Source: Trichocladium uniseriatum (lineage: Eukaryota; Ascomycota; Sordariomycetes; Sordariales; Chaetomiaceae). Taken from it: a DNA stretch of 64,000 nucleotides. The notes under the pieces are model-generated. The model ran no database searches and was not told the origin of the DNA. It worked only from the letters and a program-made list of their open reading frames with translations. Shown in pieces: positions 1-12,410 of this stretch (position 1 is its first letter; every line of letters starts with the position of its first letter). The position numbers and the translations under genes are program-made. The DNA lies in assembly GCA_017139535.1 (NCBI GenBank), contig WOUO01000003.1, positions 434,001-498,000 on the forward strand, given 5' to 3'.

Positions 1-452
1 GAATAAGAACTTTTTGCTCGTTTCGCCATCTCTCGTTCAATTCTAGACCGGTCCGGGACACCCAAAGCTCGACGCACAGCGAGACAGTCCCTAAATCGCT
101 CGCGACGCTCGACTCGCGCTCCGATTCATCCATCGGATTCCTATCATATCCAGGTTCGGGCCAGACCCCGCGGCTACTCGCAGCTTACAACATCTTCCCG
201 ACGCCGCGCCTCGCTAGGTTTCTCCCATCTGGGCCGCTGGTTGCACTGCAGACGGTCAAGACGCATCGCATTTCGTGGACGGCAACCGACGTTCACAATT
301 CTACCGGCCCAAGCACGTAACCGCGTGTTACCCAAGCAGGAAACTTCTCGGCCTCCAGGGCCATTGGGCCCGGCATTCCCTGGTTTCTTGGGTCCACCGC
401 TCGACAGCTTGAGCTTAACCGAGGAGACGGCTCGCTAGCAAACACATGCGCC
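1..452 (+). other. 5' flank/leader of the first gene
   Basis: This stretch lies upstream of the ATG at 453 and holds pyrimidine-rich, stop-rich sequence typical of a fungal promoter and 5' leader. The open frame at 241-438 has no recognisable protein features and is not annotated. The left neighbour is outside the window. Confidence 0.5.
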
Positions 453-3398
453 ATGGCGGCCACGGAAGCTGCGAACGCCCACTATCGCAATGGGCACCAC
501 CAGCAGCAGCCGGGCCCGTCGCTCCCGGCCTCGCCCACCCTGACGAACCCCGACATGATATTGCCCGATTACCCCCGTAGCGACTCCCCCGATCCCGATA
601 TTGGCGCCCGCGACCATTCATCGCTCATGATGTGGAATAACGTACAGTCCGGCACGTCTTCTACCGATCTACACCACATGTTTGTCGCAACCGGCCTGGT
701 GGGGCAGGCGGTCGATCACTCCTATGGTCCCGCCGGCCCGGTTACGCCCACAACGCCCATAATCTACGGGAACGGCACCATGTTGTCCGACATTGGGGAG
801 GTTACCGAGGTTGAGAGCACAGTCGGGAAGCCTTCGCCGGCATGGACCAAGCCTGCCGCAAGGAAGGCGGGTTCGCCCGCGGGTGTGGGCAGCAACGACG
901 CTGCGCTTCGATCGTCTCCAACCATGGGAGCGGCGGCCATGATCAAGAAAAAGTCCAAGCAGAGCTTGAAAGCCAAACGCGAACGCCGGGCGAGCATGGA
1001 AAGCACCAGCACAATCACGACCGAAGACCGCGGGGCCATCTTTGCCGACTTTGACGATACCGCTAGCGTGGGCGATAGTGTGTTCCAAGGCGACGACGAA
1101 GAGAGTCTCGCGTCGTCATATGTGGAGGGGACCGCAGCCATCGAGCCTGTCCGGCTGAGTGTCGCCAAGATCCAGAGCCTCGATCGGCTGTCCACCTATT
1201 CGACCACGTCGCTGAGCCGGCGAGCCGAGGAGATCCTTGCCAATGCAAAGAAGAGGCTAACGGTACGCATTCTAAGCTTCGATTTGATATGCTTTGCGGT
1301 TTTCGCTAACCACGGCTAGACGATGGAGGGCAATCTGACTCGGGCGCGGGGCTCGTTGCACGACAACAGTCCATACGGTTCCGAGGGGTCAACGCCATCT
1401 CCACCCGTTCAGCGAGCCTCTACGGCCCAGTATCCAGGAGACAGCGGCATGGATTCCGGAGCTCCTGCCTCAAATCACACTTCTGGGCACACACGAATCT
1501 CCAGTGATGTTGCGAGGCAGATTGGACTGACGTACCAAGCGTCTTTGCCTAGGTCCCAGAGCGCTCTTGGAGCTGCCGGGGGTTATAGACAGCCGTTAGT
1601 CTCGTCAAAGAGCGCTGACCACATCCGACAGAAGGGGCTAGATGACGAGTCTGGTCGGCCCGCTTTCAGCATCCATCCAGTTGGAGAAGGGGGCCCGAAA
1701 CCCCTGACAGAAGACGAAGTTGCCCGGCTTGAGGGCCCTGACAGGGAGAGCCATAACGCAAGGCTCGAGGCTTTCTTGAGCCCAACCTTTGGGTCCTTTA
1801 GCGATGGTAGCGTGAGGACGCTTCAGAGATCGTCTTCTGCGGCCCAGGTGCGAGACATCAAGGACCAAATGCGGGACCTGAAGGGCAAGATTTCTAGCCT
1901 GCGGGAGCAAGCACGGGTCGACAATCTGAAGAGACGGAGTCTACAGAGCCTCCGAACGCCCAGTCCATTCACACATGCGCAAGTAGACCAGTGGTATGCG
2001 GAGCCACAACCAAACAGGACGTCGGAAGTTGTTGCGGGTAGCCTCCCAGGCAGAAACCCATGGAACGGCGAGGAGTCGAGTGTAGACGGCGATGCTAAAG
2101 AGGATGCTCTCCAGCTTCGCGACGGAGACGCCGAAGAAGACACAGGCTATGATGGGGTGGAAAACGAGGCTCAACTTGAACAACCTGCCAGTCACTCCCC
2201 AGAGCCCGATCTTCCGTATCACTCGGCTGTTGAGGGTGATGCCAATGAAGAGTCAGACGACGATGGCTCCGACATGCTCACAGAGAACGGCGATATGGGC
2301 GAGGAGCAAGAAGAGACTTTCCACGACGTAGAAGACGCAGACTACATGAGCGAAAGCGGAGAGTCGCTCTACCACGACTCGGTGCAGCACCAAATCTCGC
2401 ACGAAGATCGCGAGGATGCGTTTGACTACGAGCATTTCTTCTTGCACAGCGCCATGGGCAGCATGAGCCGACGGCATCTGGAAAGGCGAGGGAGCGTGGG
2501 GAGTTTCACATCTGAGGATTCGGTTGAAACAACCCGAGGACCTGTGGCAAATGGGGCCAACGGGGTTGACTTGGACCATGGCGCTGGCGCGATTTACCCC
2601 CTGGCCAGGCGTGAGAGCAGTGCTTCGGTATCAACTGTCGGAACATTTGCCACAGCCCTCGAGCATCGATCGATCAAATCTCCCGAGATCCCTGATGAAG
2701 CCAGCCTTGGCTCCGACGGGTCACTTGAGAGTCTCTCGAGAGCCAGTTCCGTCCAAAGTACCAGACGCCGATCCGGAAGCACGGCAACAGCCAAGCGCTT
2801 CTCCCTGGTCAACGCAGCAGCAAAGGACAGCGACGGCTCCATCTCGCCCATCGCCGAGGAAGGGCCCGGCGTGTCCACCTTTCCTACGGGCCGCCGCGCC
2901 TCGGTCATCCACCGGCCCTTGTCCACCCCGGCCACGGCCACCCTCCTCCACCGCCCCTCCACCGCATCCTTCGACTCGATGGGCACAAGCCGCAGCTTCC
3001 CGCTCGTCAACAAACCCCCGCCAAAAGCCAACAGCACCGGCGTCCTCACCCCGCGCGACTCGCCCGACCATGACGAGCTCAGAAGTATCTCGGCCAGACT
3101 GCTAAGCGGCACAGTCAGCGCGTGCGAGTCTCAGTTGGACGAGGGCGCCGCCGGCGAGGCCAGCAATGGCATCGCCGGTCCCAAACTCAACAGTGCTACC
3201 AGTACTAGCGCTTCCCCCCAGCCGCTGGACGCGCTGCTCCGCGAGGACAAGTACCTAGTGGAGAGGGTGGTGGCGAGTCTGGGGAAGTGTGTGCTGGGGT
3301 TGACAGAGAATGGGCGGGCGAGCGCCGAGAGCAGGATGTTTCGGCGGAGGATTGATGCGGCGAGGCGGATTTTGGAGGAGGGGATTGAGGGGGAGTGA
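453..3398 (+). CDS. Large disordered coiled-coil protein of unknown function
   Basis: I do not recognise a named family. Two exons, 453-1262 and 1320-3398, encode 962 residues. The 57-nt intron (1263-1319) has a GTACGC donor, a GCTAAC branch point and a TAG acceptor, and splicing keeps the frame. Most of the protein is Ser/Pro/Asp/Glu-rich and looks disordered. Two helical segments stand out: one spanning the splice junction (about residues 255-285, around AEEILANAKKRL) and a charged coiled coil near residues 445-480 (DQMRDLKGKISSLREQ). A strongly acidic stretch lies around residues 520-620. The C-terminus ends in a helical segment rich in Arg. No signal peptide or membrane span is visible. 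Such architecture suits a scaffold or cytoskeleton-associated protein, but that is only inference. The ATG at 453 is the first in the frame. Confidence 0.8.
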
Positions 3399-4123
3399 TG
3401 GGAGGGAAAAGTATCATTTGGGGATGTGGGGGTTGTTGAAAGGTGGTTTGGGGGTGCTGGGGTTGCTTTTCGGTGGTGGCGTTGGTTGGGGGATATAAGA
3501 TGATATGAGGAAGGTTGGATGAGGGGTAATTGGTAATGATGAACCGAACCGAATGCCTGGTGTTAAGGGGGGAGTGAGGTGTGGCTTTGGGGCTTGTCGA
3601 GGAGCTGGAACGTACCCCTGAGGGGTGACGGGTTTGGCAAAGGCGGGCCCATTCTCTTCTTTTCTTTCTTCTTCACTCGAGGTGTTGGGCAAGCGTTTTC
3701 GGACAGCGGTGGGCTTGGGATCCTGCGGTGTTCGTGGAGGGCCCCTTTTGACTTGTGTGCTTGGTGTTGGTTTGAGAGTGTTGGTTCGATACCCCAGTTT
3801 TTATCTTCTCAGGATATACTTTAGTTATTACAAAGCGATTGAATAGAAAGTGTGAACAGCGCGTTCTATGAACTGGTCAGGCTCGTCTGAAGTCAGGTAA
3901 TAACTCCTAGAGATGCCCACTCCCCGGTCAATAATTTAGGAGATCGAATCTTACAACACAATGGACGTATAGGACGTTGGCGCACACACGTATGTATCTT
4001 GATCGTTCTATTTTTTTCACTGCCCTAGGTTTGGGGTGTATATCATCACGCCCTTTTTGCTCTACCTTTACGAATTCACATTTTCAGACTCTAAAGATCC
4101 AGTGGCCATATATCACCCAGAGA
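3399..4123. other. Convergent intergenic region, no gene seen
   Basis: This region lies between two converging genes and probably contains both 3' untranslated regions. It is G-rich on the + strand near 3400-3560 and becomes AT-rich after 3790. Small open frames here have no protein-like features. Confidence 0.6.
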
Positions 4124-5272
4124 TCAGTCATCCTTGAAGGCCTCGTTCCTCGCTTTCTGGGCAGCGTCAGAAGTGCCCTCGGGACGCGGGCGGTTCGCGA
4201 TCAGGCGCTGCGGAATTATCTGTCAGCCAAACAATCGGGGAAAAGAAAATGAATTAAGGGGTGAGAGTCTTTGTGGTCACATACCACAAGATTCCGCAGC
4301 AGCACGGCAATCGTCACCTTGCCGATGCTCGGGACATAGATGCTCGCCTTCTCCTTGACGGCGGGGCCGTCAAAGTTGCGGTAGCTCGAAAAGTTGATGC
4401 ACACGGCGCCGTCGCGGATCAGCTCGGTGGGGACCTTGAAGTTCTCGGTGGGCACGCCGCCAATGATGACGTCGCTGAGCGGCAGCACGTCCTTGAGCCC
4501 CCAACCTTCCTTGTCGTGGACCTGGTGGCGCGGGGCGCGGATGCCGCTGCCGCGCGTAAAGACCTGCACGCCCGTGATGTCGACGCTGTAGACGGTGGCG
4601 CCGTCGTTGGCCAGCAGGGCGGCCAGCGGGCGGCCGTTGACCTCGCTGCGGTTGATGACGGTGATGGTCTTGCCGAAGAGGCGGTTGCCGTAGGCCAGGA
4701 TGGGGTTGTAGATCTGCAGGTGCTCGAGGGCCTTGACAATGGCGAGCGGGGTGCAGGGGAGGATAGACTTCTTCTGGTTGGTGGGCGGGTCGAGGAAGCG
4801 CACGTTGTGGTACATGTTGAAGAGGTGGGTGTGGCAGAGGCCCTCGACATCCTTGGAGAGCGCAACGGTCTCTTGGATGTACCGGTCTTGTTGCTGGTTG
4901 TTGGGCCAGATGGGGTAGTAGACCAGGATGCCATCGACAGAGTCATCTTGGTTGGCGTTCACGATGGCTTCTTCGAGGGACTCCTTGTCGACCTTGCGGA
5001 GGTCAAAGTTGAAGCCGCTGGGTATGGTTAATGCTGGACTAGAGTTAATATATATAAAGCGGTACTTACTTCTCCTCGCACGTCTTCTTGGACCAGTCCG
5101 CGTACTGGCCGGCGGCAGGGTCATCGTTGGCCAGGAAGGCAACGAGAGTAGGCTTGCTTGAGTCGGGGCCCTGGACGCTAGCCAGAGTGTCCTTGACCTC
5201 AGCCAGCATCTTCTTGGCTATTGTGTCCGCAAGAATGACCTTGCAGGTCTTGGGTACTTCTTGAGACGCCAT
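4124..5272 (-). CDS. MTD1: NAD-dependent methylenetetrahydrofolate dehydrogenase
   Basis: This cytosolic enzyme oxidises 5,10-methylenetetrahydrofolate to methenyltetrahydrofolate in one-carbon metabolism for purine synthesis. Three exons on the minus strand (5272-5070, 5017-4285, 4219-4124) give 343 residues, close to yeast Mtd1 (about 320). Introns at 5069-5018 and 4284-4220 start GTAAGT and GTATGT and end CAG. Family features visible are the N-terminal catalytic lobe, the stretch DGILVYYPIWPNNQQQD, the PCTPLAIVKALE segment, the dinucleotide-binding region TVINRSEVNGRPLAALLAND, and SDVIIGGVPTENFKVP. The last exon reads IIPQRLIANRPRPEG before the stop and would be missed without splicing. 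The start MASQEVPK is the first in-frame ATG. It is divergent from MMS19. Confidence 0.95.
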
Positions 5273-6179
5273 GGTGAGGTGTTGCTGACTTTACGACACA
5301 GCAGCGAAATGCCTGGCAGTGATTAGCAGGTCTTTTTCTTGGTCGGCCATTATCTCCTGCTGAACCCAGAATAGAAAAGCACAACATCTCTTGAAATCAT
5401 AAATGAGAAATAAATAGGAGGTTTGACGATGCTTGCAGAGAAAGTGGCAGCGGTTGAAAGAGTCAATCTTACCCCGCGATACCCCCACTAACCAAACAAG
5501 ACAATGAGTTTGTCTGTGAGATGACTCGATATCAAGAACGAACAAGGTCAAGACCAAGATGCAATATGCTGTGCCTGAATAAGACAACTTTGAAACTGAG
5601 CTACTTCATTTGAGAGATTTGGACGCTGACTCCGATCGGTATTCGAATCGGCGGTTCCCAGAGCCCAGGGCCGTTCCGAGCGGCGGCAGGGCAACCCTGT
5701 TTCCGCGGGTCTGTCACTGGCAGGCCAAAAAAAAAAAATTAGACGGGCTTGACGGGGGGATGCAATCTGCCCCTCTTACCGGTTGCAGTTAGCGTGCAAA
5801 TATAGCGTCATAATGGAAACTCACCGCCCACGATAGCGGCTTTTACTGCCGCGGGGCACCGTGGGGTATGACGGGCGATAACGGCGCTGTCACTTGTCAA
5901 CCAAACAGGCCCAAACGACAGCCACGGCTAGGTGAACAGTGACGAGTCAAAGTTGGCCCGAGTTTCTTCAACCTTCCATCTTCGGGTCTTACATGTAGGG
6001 CATCACGAATAATCAACAACTCAACGTTTGAGCCGTTTGACACTTTCGGTGACTCGGGCCGCATCCCCATTCCAACATTGACGATTCGATTGAGGCAGAA
6101 GCTGTGCAATACGAAGTACCGCAACAGCTAAGCTATAGTACCAAGAACTTGAGCCAAGGCGTATCTGTGAGCGGCCAAT
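5273..6179. promoter_or_regulatory. Divergent promoter region between MTD1 and MMS19
   Basis: A 907-bp interval separates two divergent start codons, so both promoters must lie here. It includes a run of A residues near 5726-5737 and no convincing additional gene. No specific operator was recognised. Confidence 0.5.
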
Positions 6180-9100
6180 ATGGCTCAGTTCAGGCAGTGG
6201 GCGCTGCAGTATGTGCTCTCGGACGATGAGACTGCCCAGCTAGACATCACCCAGAAAGCGGCGAGAGGTGAGTCTGGCTTGGCGGTATTTGAACATGTCG
6301 TGAGCAATTACTAATTCATGTGTGCAGAAATCGAGAGCTCTCGCGCCAGCAGCACAGTCGTGGGCAACTGGGCCGCTTCAGTCCAGCAATGGATGACTCC
6401 AACAAATACCGACGAGGACCAGATGGATGATGGAGACGAGGGCGGGAGCGGTGACATTATTGCACGCGCGAAAGGTATCCCTGGCCTCCATCCCCATCCC
6501 CTTTAGTGGAGTGATAAGATGCTGATGCCCCTGCTCCTGAATATAGCGCTTGGCTTTCTTGCAGGGACACTTAAGGCCCTCGACAAGAACACACTCAGAT
6601 CAGACCAAGGTAGATGCCATTGTTAATCTCGTGCAGGTTGGCTTCTGACAAATCTCAGTCCTAAGGCTCATTGGCTTCTTTGGTGCCATGTTCTCATACG
6701 ACCACAAGGCAGGCATCACGGCCGCCGCAAAGGCCCTACGACAGCTCTATGCAATGAAGGGATTCAAGCCCGATATGGGCGCCAAGATTATCGACGCTGT
6801 TTGCAAGATCAAGGAGGACTTCCGCTTGCAGACCGCGGTCACTAGGCTGGAGATCTACGAGCTCTTCCTCAGTCTTGTCCAGGACCCAGTCGTGAGCAGC
6901 GAGCTGCAGCACAAGTACGGATCGTCCTGTGGCTTTGCTCTCGACCTCCTCCAGTTGTGCCAGAACGAGAGAGACCCGAGGAATCTCATGGTTTGGTTCA
7001 AGATCCTTGCCCTGCTGCTCACCGACTACGACCCCTCCCCCGACGTAACTGAGGAGATCTTCAAAGCCTTCTCAGCCTACTTTCCCATCTCCCTGCGGAG
7101 CTCTGCCACTCCAATAGGCATTACCGCCGAGGATCTCAAGGAGGCTGTACGAGGTTGTTTTGCTTCCCATCAGCGCGTTGCTGCGCTAGCCTTCCCTTTC
7201 CTCATCCAGAAACTCGACCAAGGAGACGCCGTCACAGTATCTGTCAAGGTTAGTCCCACGGACCATAACTCTCCCTTGCAAAAATTGACCTCTACCAGGT
7301 CGACATCCTCAAAACGATCAAAGCGTGTATCGATAAATACGGCAATCCGCAAGTGAGCATTGTGCCACACACGGAAAAGCTGTGGAATTCGCTCAAGTAC
7401 GAAGTACGAAACGGCGAAGTCAAGGAGACCATTGACGAGACACTCGAGGTGCTCCGGACCATTGCCAGGAGGCTTGACGGCACCAAAACCCACAAGCTCG
7501 ATGTGTCATTACTTAAAGGATACATCGACCTAGTTTCCAGGGACTGTCGTGACGACCTTACCAACCCCACTTATACCAAACAGGCTGGGCTGCTCTTGAT
7601 GACCGTAATAAGCGCAAACATCAGGGGATATGTGCTCTACAACGCGAGTTTTATTGACACCATCCGGCAGAACCTCCGACAGCCAAAGTCCCCTTCACAC
7701 ACACGGGATCTTCTACTTCTTCTGAACTCGCTCCTGAAAACCCGCATGGAGCTCTTGAAAGCCCGGCAGCAAGGACACCCCGACGACGAAATAAATTTGA
7801 GATCGGAAGCTCGCGCACATCTTGACACCCTGTTTCACGACGTCTACCTGCCGATATGGACTGCCAGCACCAAGGATTCAATTTCTGAGGAGAATGACGT
7901 TCTCAAGCAAGTCGCCCAGGGCCTTGCCTTGCTTGTCAGCCAACAAATGTTACAATCGGACGGAGAACCCGCCTTGCTTTGCAGTGGCGCAGTCTGCTCC
8001 GAGATTTGCGCCCTCCTGACTTCGATCCTTACCAAGGGCTTGAGTTTGAGCTCCAATGACAACAACGGCGACGACACTGCTCTGGAAGATGAGGTTGTGT
8101 TGGCCTTGCGTACTATCGTCATGAACTACACAGAAGGGTACACTGAGCTTGCAAGCCGCGCAAAGGCAGAAATCCGGAAGCGCGACTGGGCCAACCCTTC
8201 GGAATACTCACTAAACGCTCTGAAGGACCTCCTGTCTCGGCTAACCTTCATTGGCTGCTCCGAGATCCCGTCGAGGATTCCAACCGATACGCCTTCTCGG
8301 GAATTCTCACCACTCCAGCATTTCGTCACCCTCTCTGCAACCCTTTTGGAGCTCTTCCCGCTCTCGTCTCAGACGAACCTAACCGGTCAAACTGGCGTGG
8401 CGGAGGGTCCGCTCGCGAATGCTCACGTCGTTTCCTCGCTACATGCCTCCGTCATTTGGTTCCGCGACGCATGTGAGGCAAAATACGGGCGGGAAGCGCT
8501 TACTTCTCACTCTTCCGGAGAGGAAAACTGGATCGAAGAGTTCCAGAACCTTCCTGAAGACTGGCTCAAACAAATACACGGCGCGTCCGAACCCTCCGAT
8601 ACGAAGCTGGTTTCTCTACAAGAGAGCGACCCGGAAGTCTACCGCCAATTTTTGAGGCTCAGTCTCTTCGTCGTGAGATATCTCTACCGATCTGCGTCTC
8701 GCGGGCCTCAAGAACCATGGAGTGAGCGAGCCCTTGTACAGCTTTCGCAGATGGCGGCGCTGGTGGGACGGAGTCTCGACGAGAAGCTGCAAGTGTCTTG
8801 CAACTTGGCTCATGAGGCCTTCCATTTCTTTGCCGCCCCGGGCGAACCGGCCGTGGAACTGGACCCTTCGAGTCTCTTGCCAGGTCTATTGACGTTGGGA
8901 GTTCTTCAGGGGCTGCGCCCAGGGGCAATGACTGGATTGGTACGTTTCAAACTCGACTCTTCAGGACCTAACTAATACAAAATCGCAGTATGAGCCGAGC
9001 GGCGTTGCAGAACAGTTCATGTGTGACACCTCTAGCTTTGGCCGCTCTCCATCGCGAGTAAGCGAAGTCCGGGCGGCCATTGGAATGATACTTGCCAACA

Positions 9101-9999
9101 AGTACAAGGGTGGGCCGTCAACGGCTGACCCCGAGTCCATTGTGATGAAGGGGGTGCTTGAATTTTGGGGAAATTGGATGAAGGAGACAACCAGTGTGGC
9201 GACCACAGACCCCGACGCCTTCCGAGCTGGCGTTGCAGTTGCCTTGAACGTCATCGCTGGAGCGGCCGCGCGCCAGGACAAGCATGTCCTCAACCTAATC
9301 CCGGCGCTACACCAAGCCACAGCAAGCCAGCACACACACGGCGAGTTAATCGCCCAGTCTATGGGCATCATTGTCAAGGACAACAACCTCCTCAGCGCCG
9401 AGAACCACGCGGTCGTCAAGCGCTTCTACAAGCAATGGGCCTGCAGCTACCTGGCAAAGCCACTGCTCCAGGAGGCGCAGCCGGCCGCAAAGGACGCCCA
9501 CGCCGCGACGCGGTACCGCGTCCTCATCCTCTCCGTGGTCAGCAACTGCCAGTTCACCGTCTACCAAGACGATCTGGAGCCTCTGATCCGACTGCTCGTC
9601 ACAGCCCTGAGCAACCACAGCAACCTCTCGGACGAAGTCGCCTGGACGCAGGTGGTCGCGGCGCTCGAGATCCTGATCGAGATCCTATCCAACGAGCCGG
9701 ACGCGCTCAAGGGGCATCTGCGGGAGATTATTGGCGGCGCGACAAAGGTCTATCAGGAATGCTCCTCCTCCCAGAACGGGGCGGGTACCGCTGCTAGCCA
9801 GCTAGCGACAACGCGGACTGTGTGCCGCAGGCTGGCGCTGCAGGTGCTGGGCGCGATCCCGACGCTGTTTGAGGAGCGCCATGTGCTGCCTCACTCGCCG
9901 CCGACGCAGCGCATGCTGGCGATTGCTTGCGGGGACCCTGTCAGGAAGGTGCGTGAGGTGGCGCGCAAGGCGAGGGCGAACTGGGCCAAGGTGGTTTAG
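6180..9999 (+). CDS. MET18: MMS19/MET18 cytosolic Fe-S targeting factor
   Basis: MMS19 (yeast Met18) is the HEAT-repeat adaptor of the CIA targeting complex that delivers Fe-S clusters to nuclear and cytosolic enzymes such as DNA polymerases and the XPD helicase; loss affects DNA repair and transcription. Six exons are inferred: 6180-6267, 6328-6474, 6565-6609, 6659-7248, 7299-8939 and 8989-9999, giving 1173 residues. All introns have GT-AG ends and branch-like CTAAT/CTGAC elements, and frames match exactly. The N-terminal MMS19 domain is recognisable by FFGAMFSYDHKAGIT, IKEDFRLQTAVTRLEIYELF and KLDQGDAVTVSVKVDILKTI. The C-terminal part is all-helical, consistent with HEAT repeats, ending PVRKVREVARKARANW. 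The first two introns lie in a poorly conserved acidic segment, so exon 2-3 borders are less certain. Confidence 0.92.
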
Positions 10000-10223
10000 G
10001 GGGTGGTTAGGGTCATGGACGTATGGAACTGTCGAGATATTCAAACTAGAGTCATAGAGGCGCGCCTAAGGCCATTGAGAAGAGCATCAAGTCTTGGGTA
10101 TCTCTGTTCTTTGCGTGACTCGAAGTGACTGCGTATGACGCGCACTTGCAAAGAACCAACAAATTTTTATCTCGCCTAAGCAGAAATCCTAACTCTCTTC
10201 GACCATCCCATCGGCTCACCACC

Positions 10224-11018
10224 TCACGCCTTTCTCCTCTTCCCGCCCTTCTTCGCACCCCCCTCGGACCCCGTCGCCTCCTCAGCCGCCGAACCCACCA
10301 CGCTCACATTCGCCTTGGCCAGCATGTCCAGCATCTCGGGCGTATACGCGGCCGCCTGCTCACTCTCACCCCCTTTCGTCGCCTCAGCCGCAGCCACCCG
10401 CTTCGGATCCGCCCTCCCAATCACGGGCACCGCGCTCGCGAGCACAGTCTGAAACGGCGCCGCCACAAAGTGCCCCGCCGCATCAAACCACTCGGTAAAC
10501 GCCCGGCTAATCTTGAGCGTGTCCTTCACCTTGCCGTCCTTGCCCACCACCTCGACCGTCACATAGTACGTCGGCACATTCTTCTTGGTGCTGGTCGAGA
10601 TGCGCAGCGTCTCGCCGCCGGCGGAATTGGGGGCCGTCCCCTCGTACACAACGCCCCGCTCGACGTAGAGCATCCAGATGGTCAGCGCGCCGTTGAGCAG
10701 CGTGTAGACGGCCACGGCGGCCGCCGTGAAGTACTTGGTCGAGTCGAAGCCGAGCTTGTAGTCCCAGAAGAAGCAGGCGGCGGCGAGGGCAAAGGCGGAA
10801 TAGCCGAGGGCGAGGCGCACGTCGGTGAGGCGGTGGGATTGGCGGAATTTGAGGCTGTTGAGGTAGTTGGGGATGGCGTCGTCCGAGGTGTTTTTGAGGT
10901 CTGCGCGGCGTGTTAGTTACGGGCTTACCTATCAAGGGATCTCACCTATGGGAGGGGAGGGAGGGGATTGTTTACCGGCGAGGTTGTAGACCGATATTTT
11001 CTCTTGGGCGGCCGCCAT
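10224..11018 (-). CDS. SPC2: Signal peptidase complex subunit 2
   Basis: Spc2 is a non-catalytic subunit of the ER signal peptidase that helps couple the protease to the translocon. Two exons (11018-10976 and 10900-10224) encode 239 residues. The intron at 10975-10901 begins GTAAAC and ends GCGCAG, and splicing joins NLAD to LKNTSDDAIPNYL, the usual N-terminal motif of the family. Two membrane spans are visible, about residues 43-62 (ALGYSAFALAAACFF) and 72-92 (AAAVAVYTLLNGALTIWML), with both ends cytosolic in known homologues. The C-terminus is lysine-rich (GGAKKGGKRRKA). It shares a divergent promoter with the EMC3 gene. Confidence 0.93.
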
Positions 11019-11338
11019 TTTAATAGTTGGTTGGCCTGGCCGGACGATAGTTCAAGAGAGGGGCAGTTTCTAAAAAAGGAGTGTGGTGGTGGTTTGGAAG
11101 AGGTTCAGCCGTTTTGAAGCTCTCATTGATCGCGGAAAGGCCACCTGCACCTTGAAGACTGGCCTGTGCGCACCGACTGCAGGGGTCTCATGCCCCACTC
11201 GACCCCCTGTCGGCCTGCTTGGCAGAGCTCTAAGCGGGTCTGAACAACGACAGCTCTCAGGTCCAGCTTCCCTCAGACAAGATCAGGGTTTCAACAAACC
11301 AGTGTTGCGCATTTCAGAGCACCATTGGCAGCGACAAG
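11019..11338. promoter_or_regulatory. Bidirectional promoter of SPC2 and EMC3
   Basis: The start codons of two ER membrane-protein biogenesis genes are only 320 bp apart and point away from each other, so this short interval must carry both promoters. No individual factor site was recognised. Confidence 0.6.
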
Positions 11339-12356
11339 ATGGCCCAAGTACCAGTGCAAACGATCCCTAGGGATCCCCAGTTATTGTAAGTATTCAATTC
11401 CTAAACGCATTGGCGCGCAATGGCTGACAAGCATCCAACAGCTACTGGATCCTCTTCCCGATTACCGTCGTCATGGTACATCACGCCCTCCCTCTCCATC
11501 CGCTGCCCCTCGCGCGATAGCTTACACAGCCCCGACTAGATTCTCACCGGCGTCCTCCGACACTACGCGACCGTCCTGATGGCCTCGCCCCCCAAGAAGG
11601 TCGATCAAAAGACCATGCGCGAGCAGCGGGGCCTGCTCCACGGCGTCAACGTGCGCGGCAACTATCACGTGCTGTCGAAGCCCTCGTTCACCGCGCGCCG
11701 GGACGCGCTGATCACGGCCTACGAGTCGGGCGCCTACCTCAAGGACCCAGAGAACCGCGGCCAACCGCCCCCGAACCCGATGAGCGACCCTAACGCTATG
11801 GAGGGCATGATGGGCATGGTGAAGAACCAGATGGCCATGATCATCCCCAACACGCTCATCATGAGTTGGATCAACGCTTTCTTTAGTGGATATGTCATCA
11901 GTGCGTCTCCCGACTTCCCGAAGAGAGGAAGGTGATAGTGGGCTGACTGGGGATACAGTGAAACTGCCGTTCCCGCTCACCATCAAGTTCAAGAGCATGC
12001 TCCAGGCTGGCGTGGCGACCAAAGATATGGATCCTAGGTGGATGTCAAGCATCAGCTGGTACTTTTTGTGCATCTTTGGTCTGCAGTCGGTTTTCAACTT
12101 TATTCTCGGCAGCGACAACGGTATGTGCCCCCCTCCCCCGCCTTTCCCCCCAGTTCTATTAACTAATCCATCTTTAGCTGCCAACCAAATGACGCAGCAG
12201 ATGGGCCAGATGAACCCTGCCGCAGGGCAGATGTTTGGCCCGGGCGTCGACCCCAACAAGCAGTTCCTCGCCGAGGCCGAGAATCTCGCCGTCGTCGAGC
12301 ACCATTCTGTCCTGGACGGTGTCGAGCAGCGTCTTCTGGAGGGTATCAAGGTGTAA
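11339..12356 (+). CDS. EMC3: ER membrane protein complex subunit 3
   Basis: EMC3 is the Oxa1/YidC-related core subunit of the ER membrane complex, an insertase for tail-anchored and multi-pass membrane proteins. Five exons (11339-11385, 11442-11475, 11540-11900, 11959-12120, 12178-12356) give 260 residues, the normal family length. Membrane spans are near residues 16-33 (FYWILFPITVVMILTGVL), 124-143 (MIIPNTLIMSWINAFFSGYV) and 173-192 (WYFLCIFGLQSVFNFILG). A cytosolic Met/Asn/Gln-rich segment (QMTQQMGQMNPAAGQM) follows. Exon 2 is only 34 nt. Three of the four donors (GTAAGT, GTGCGT, GTATGT) match consensus and GTACAT is weaker; all acceptors are YAG. The stop lies 54 bp from the stop of the convergent RPC25 gene. 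Confidence 0.95.
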
Positions 12357-12410
12357 AATAATTCGAGCCCACATAGACCGCCATGTAGGATCTCCCACCA
12401 CCAGCCATCA

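Noticed and set aside
4261..5031. 256-residue open frame antisense to MTD1
   Set aside because: It mirrors a strongly conserved enzyme and has biased Val/Asp/Ala composition from GC-rich third positions; not protein-like.
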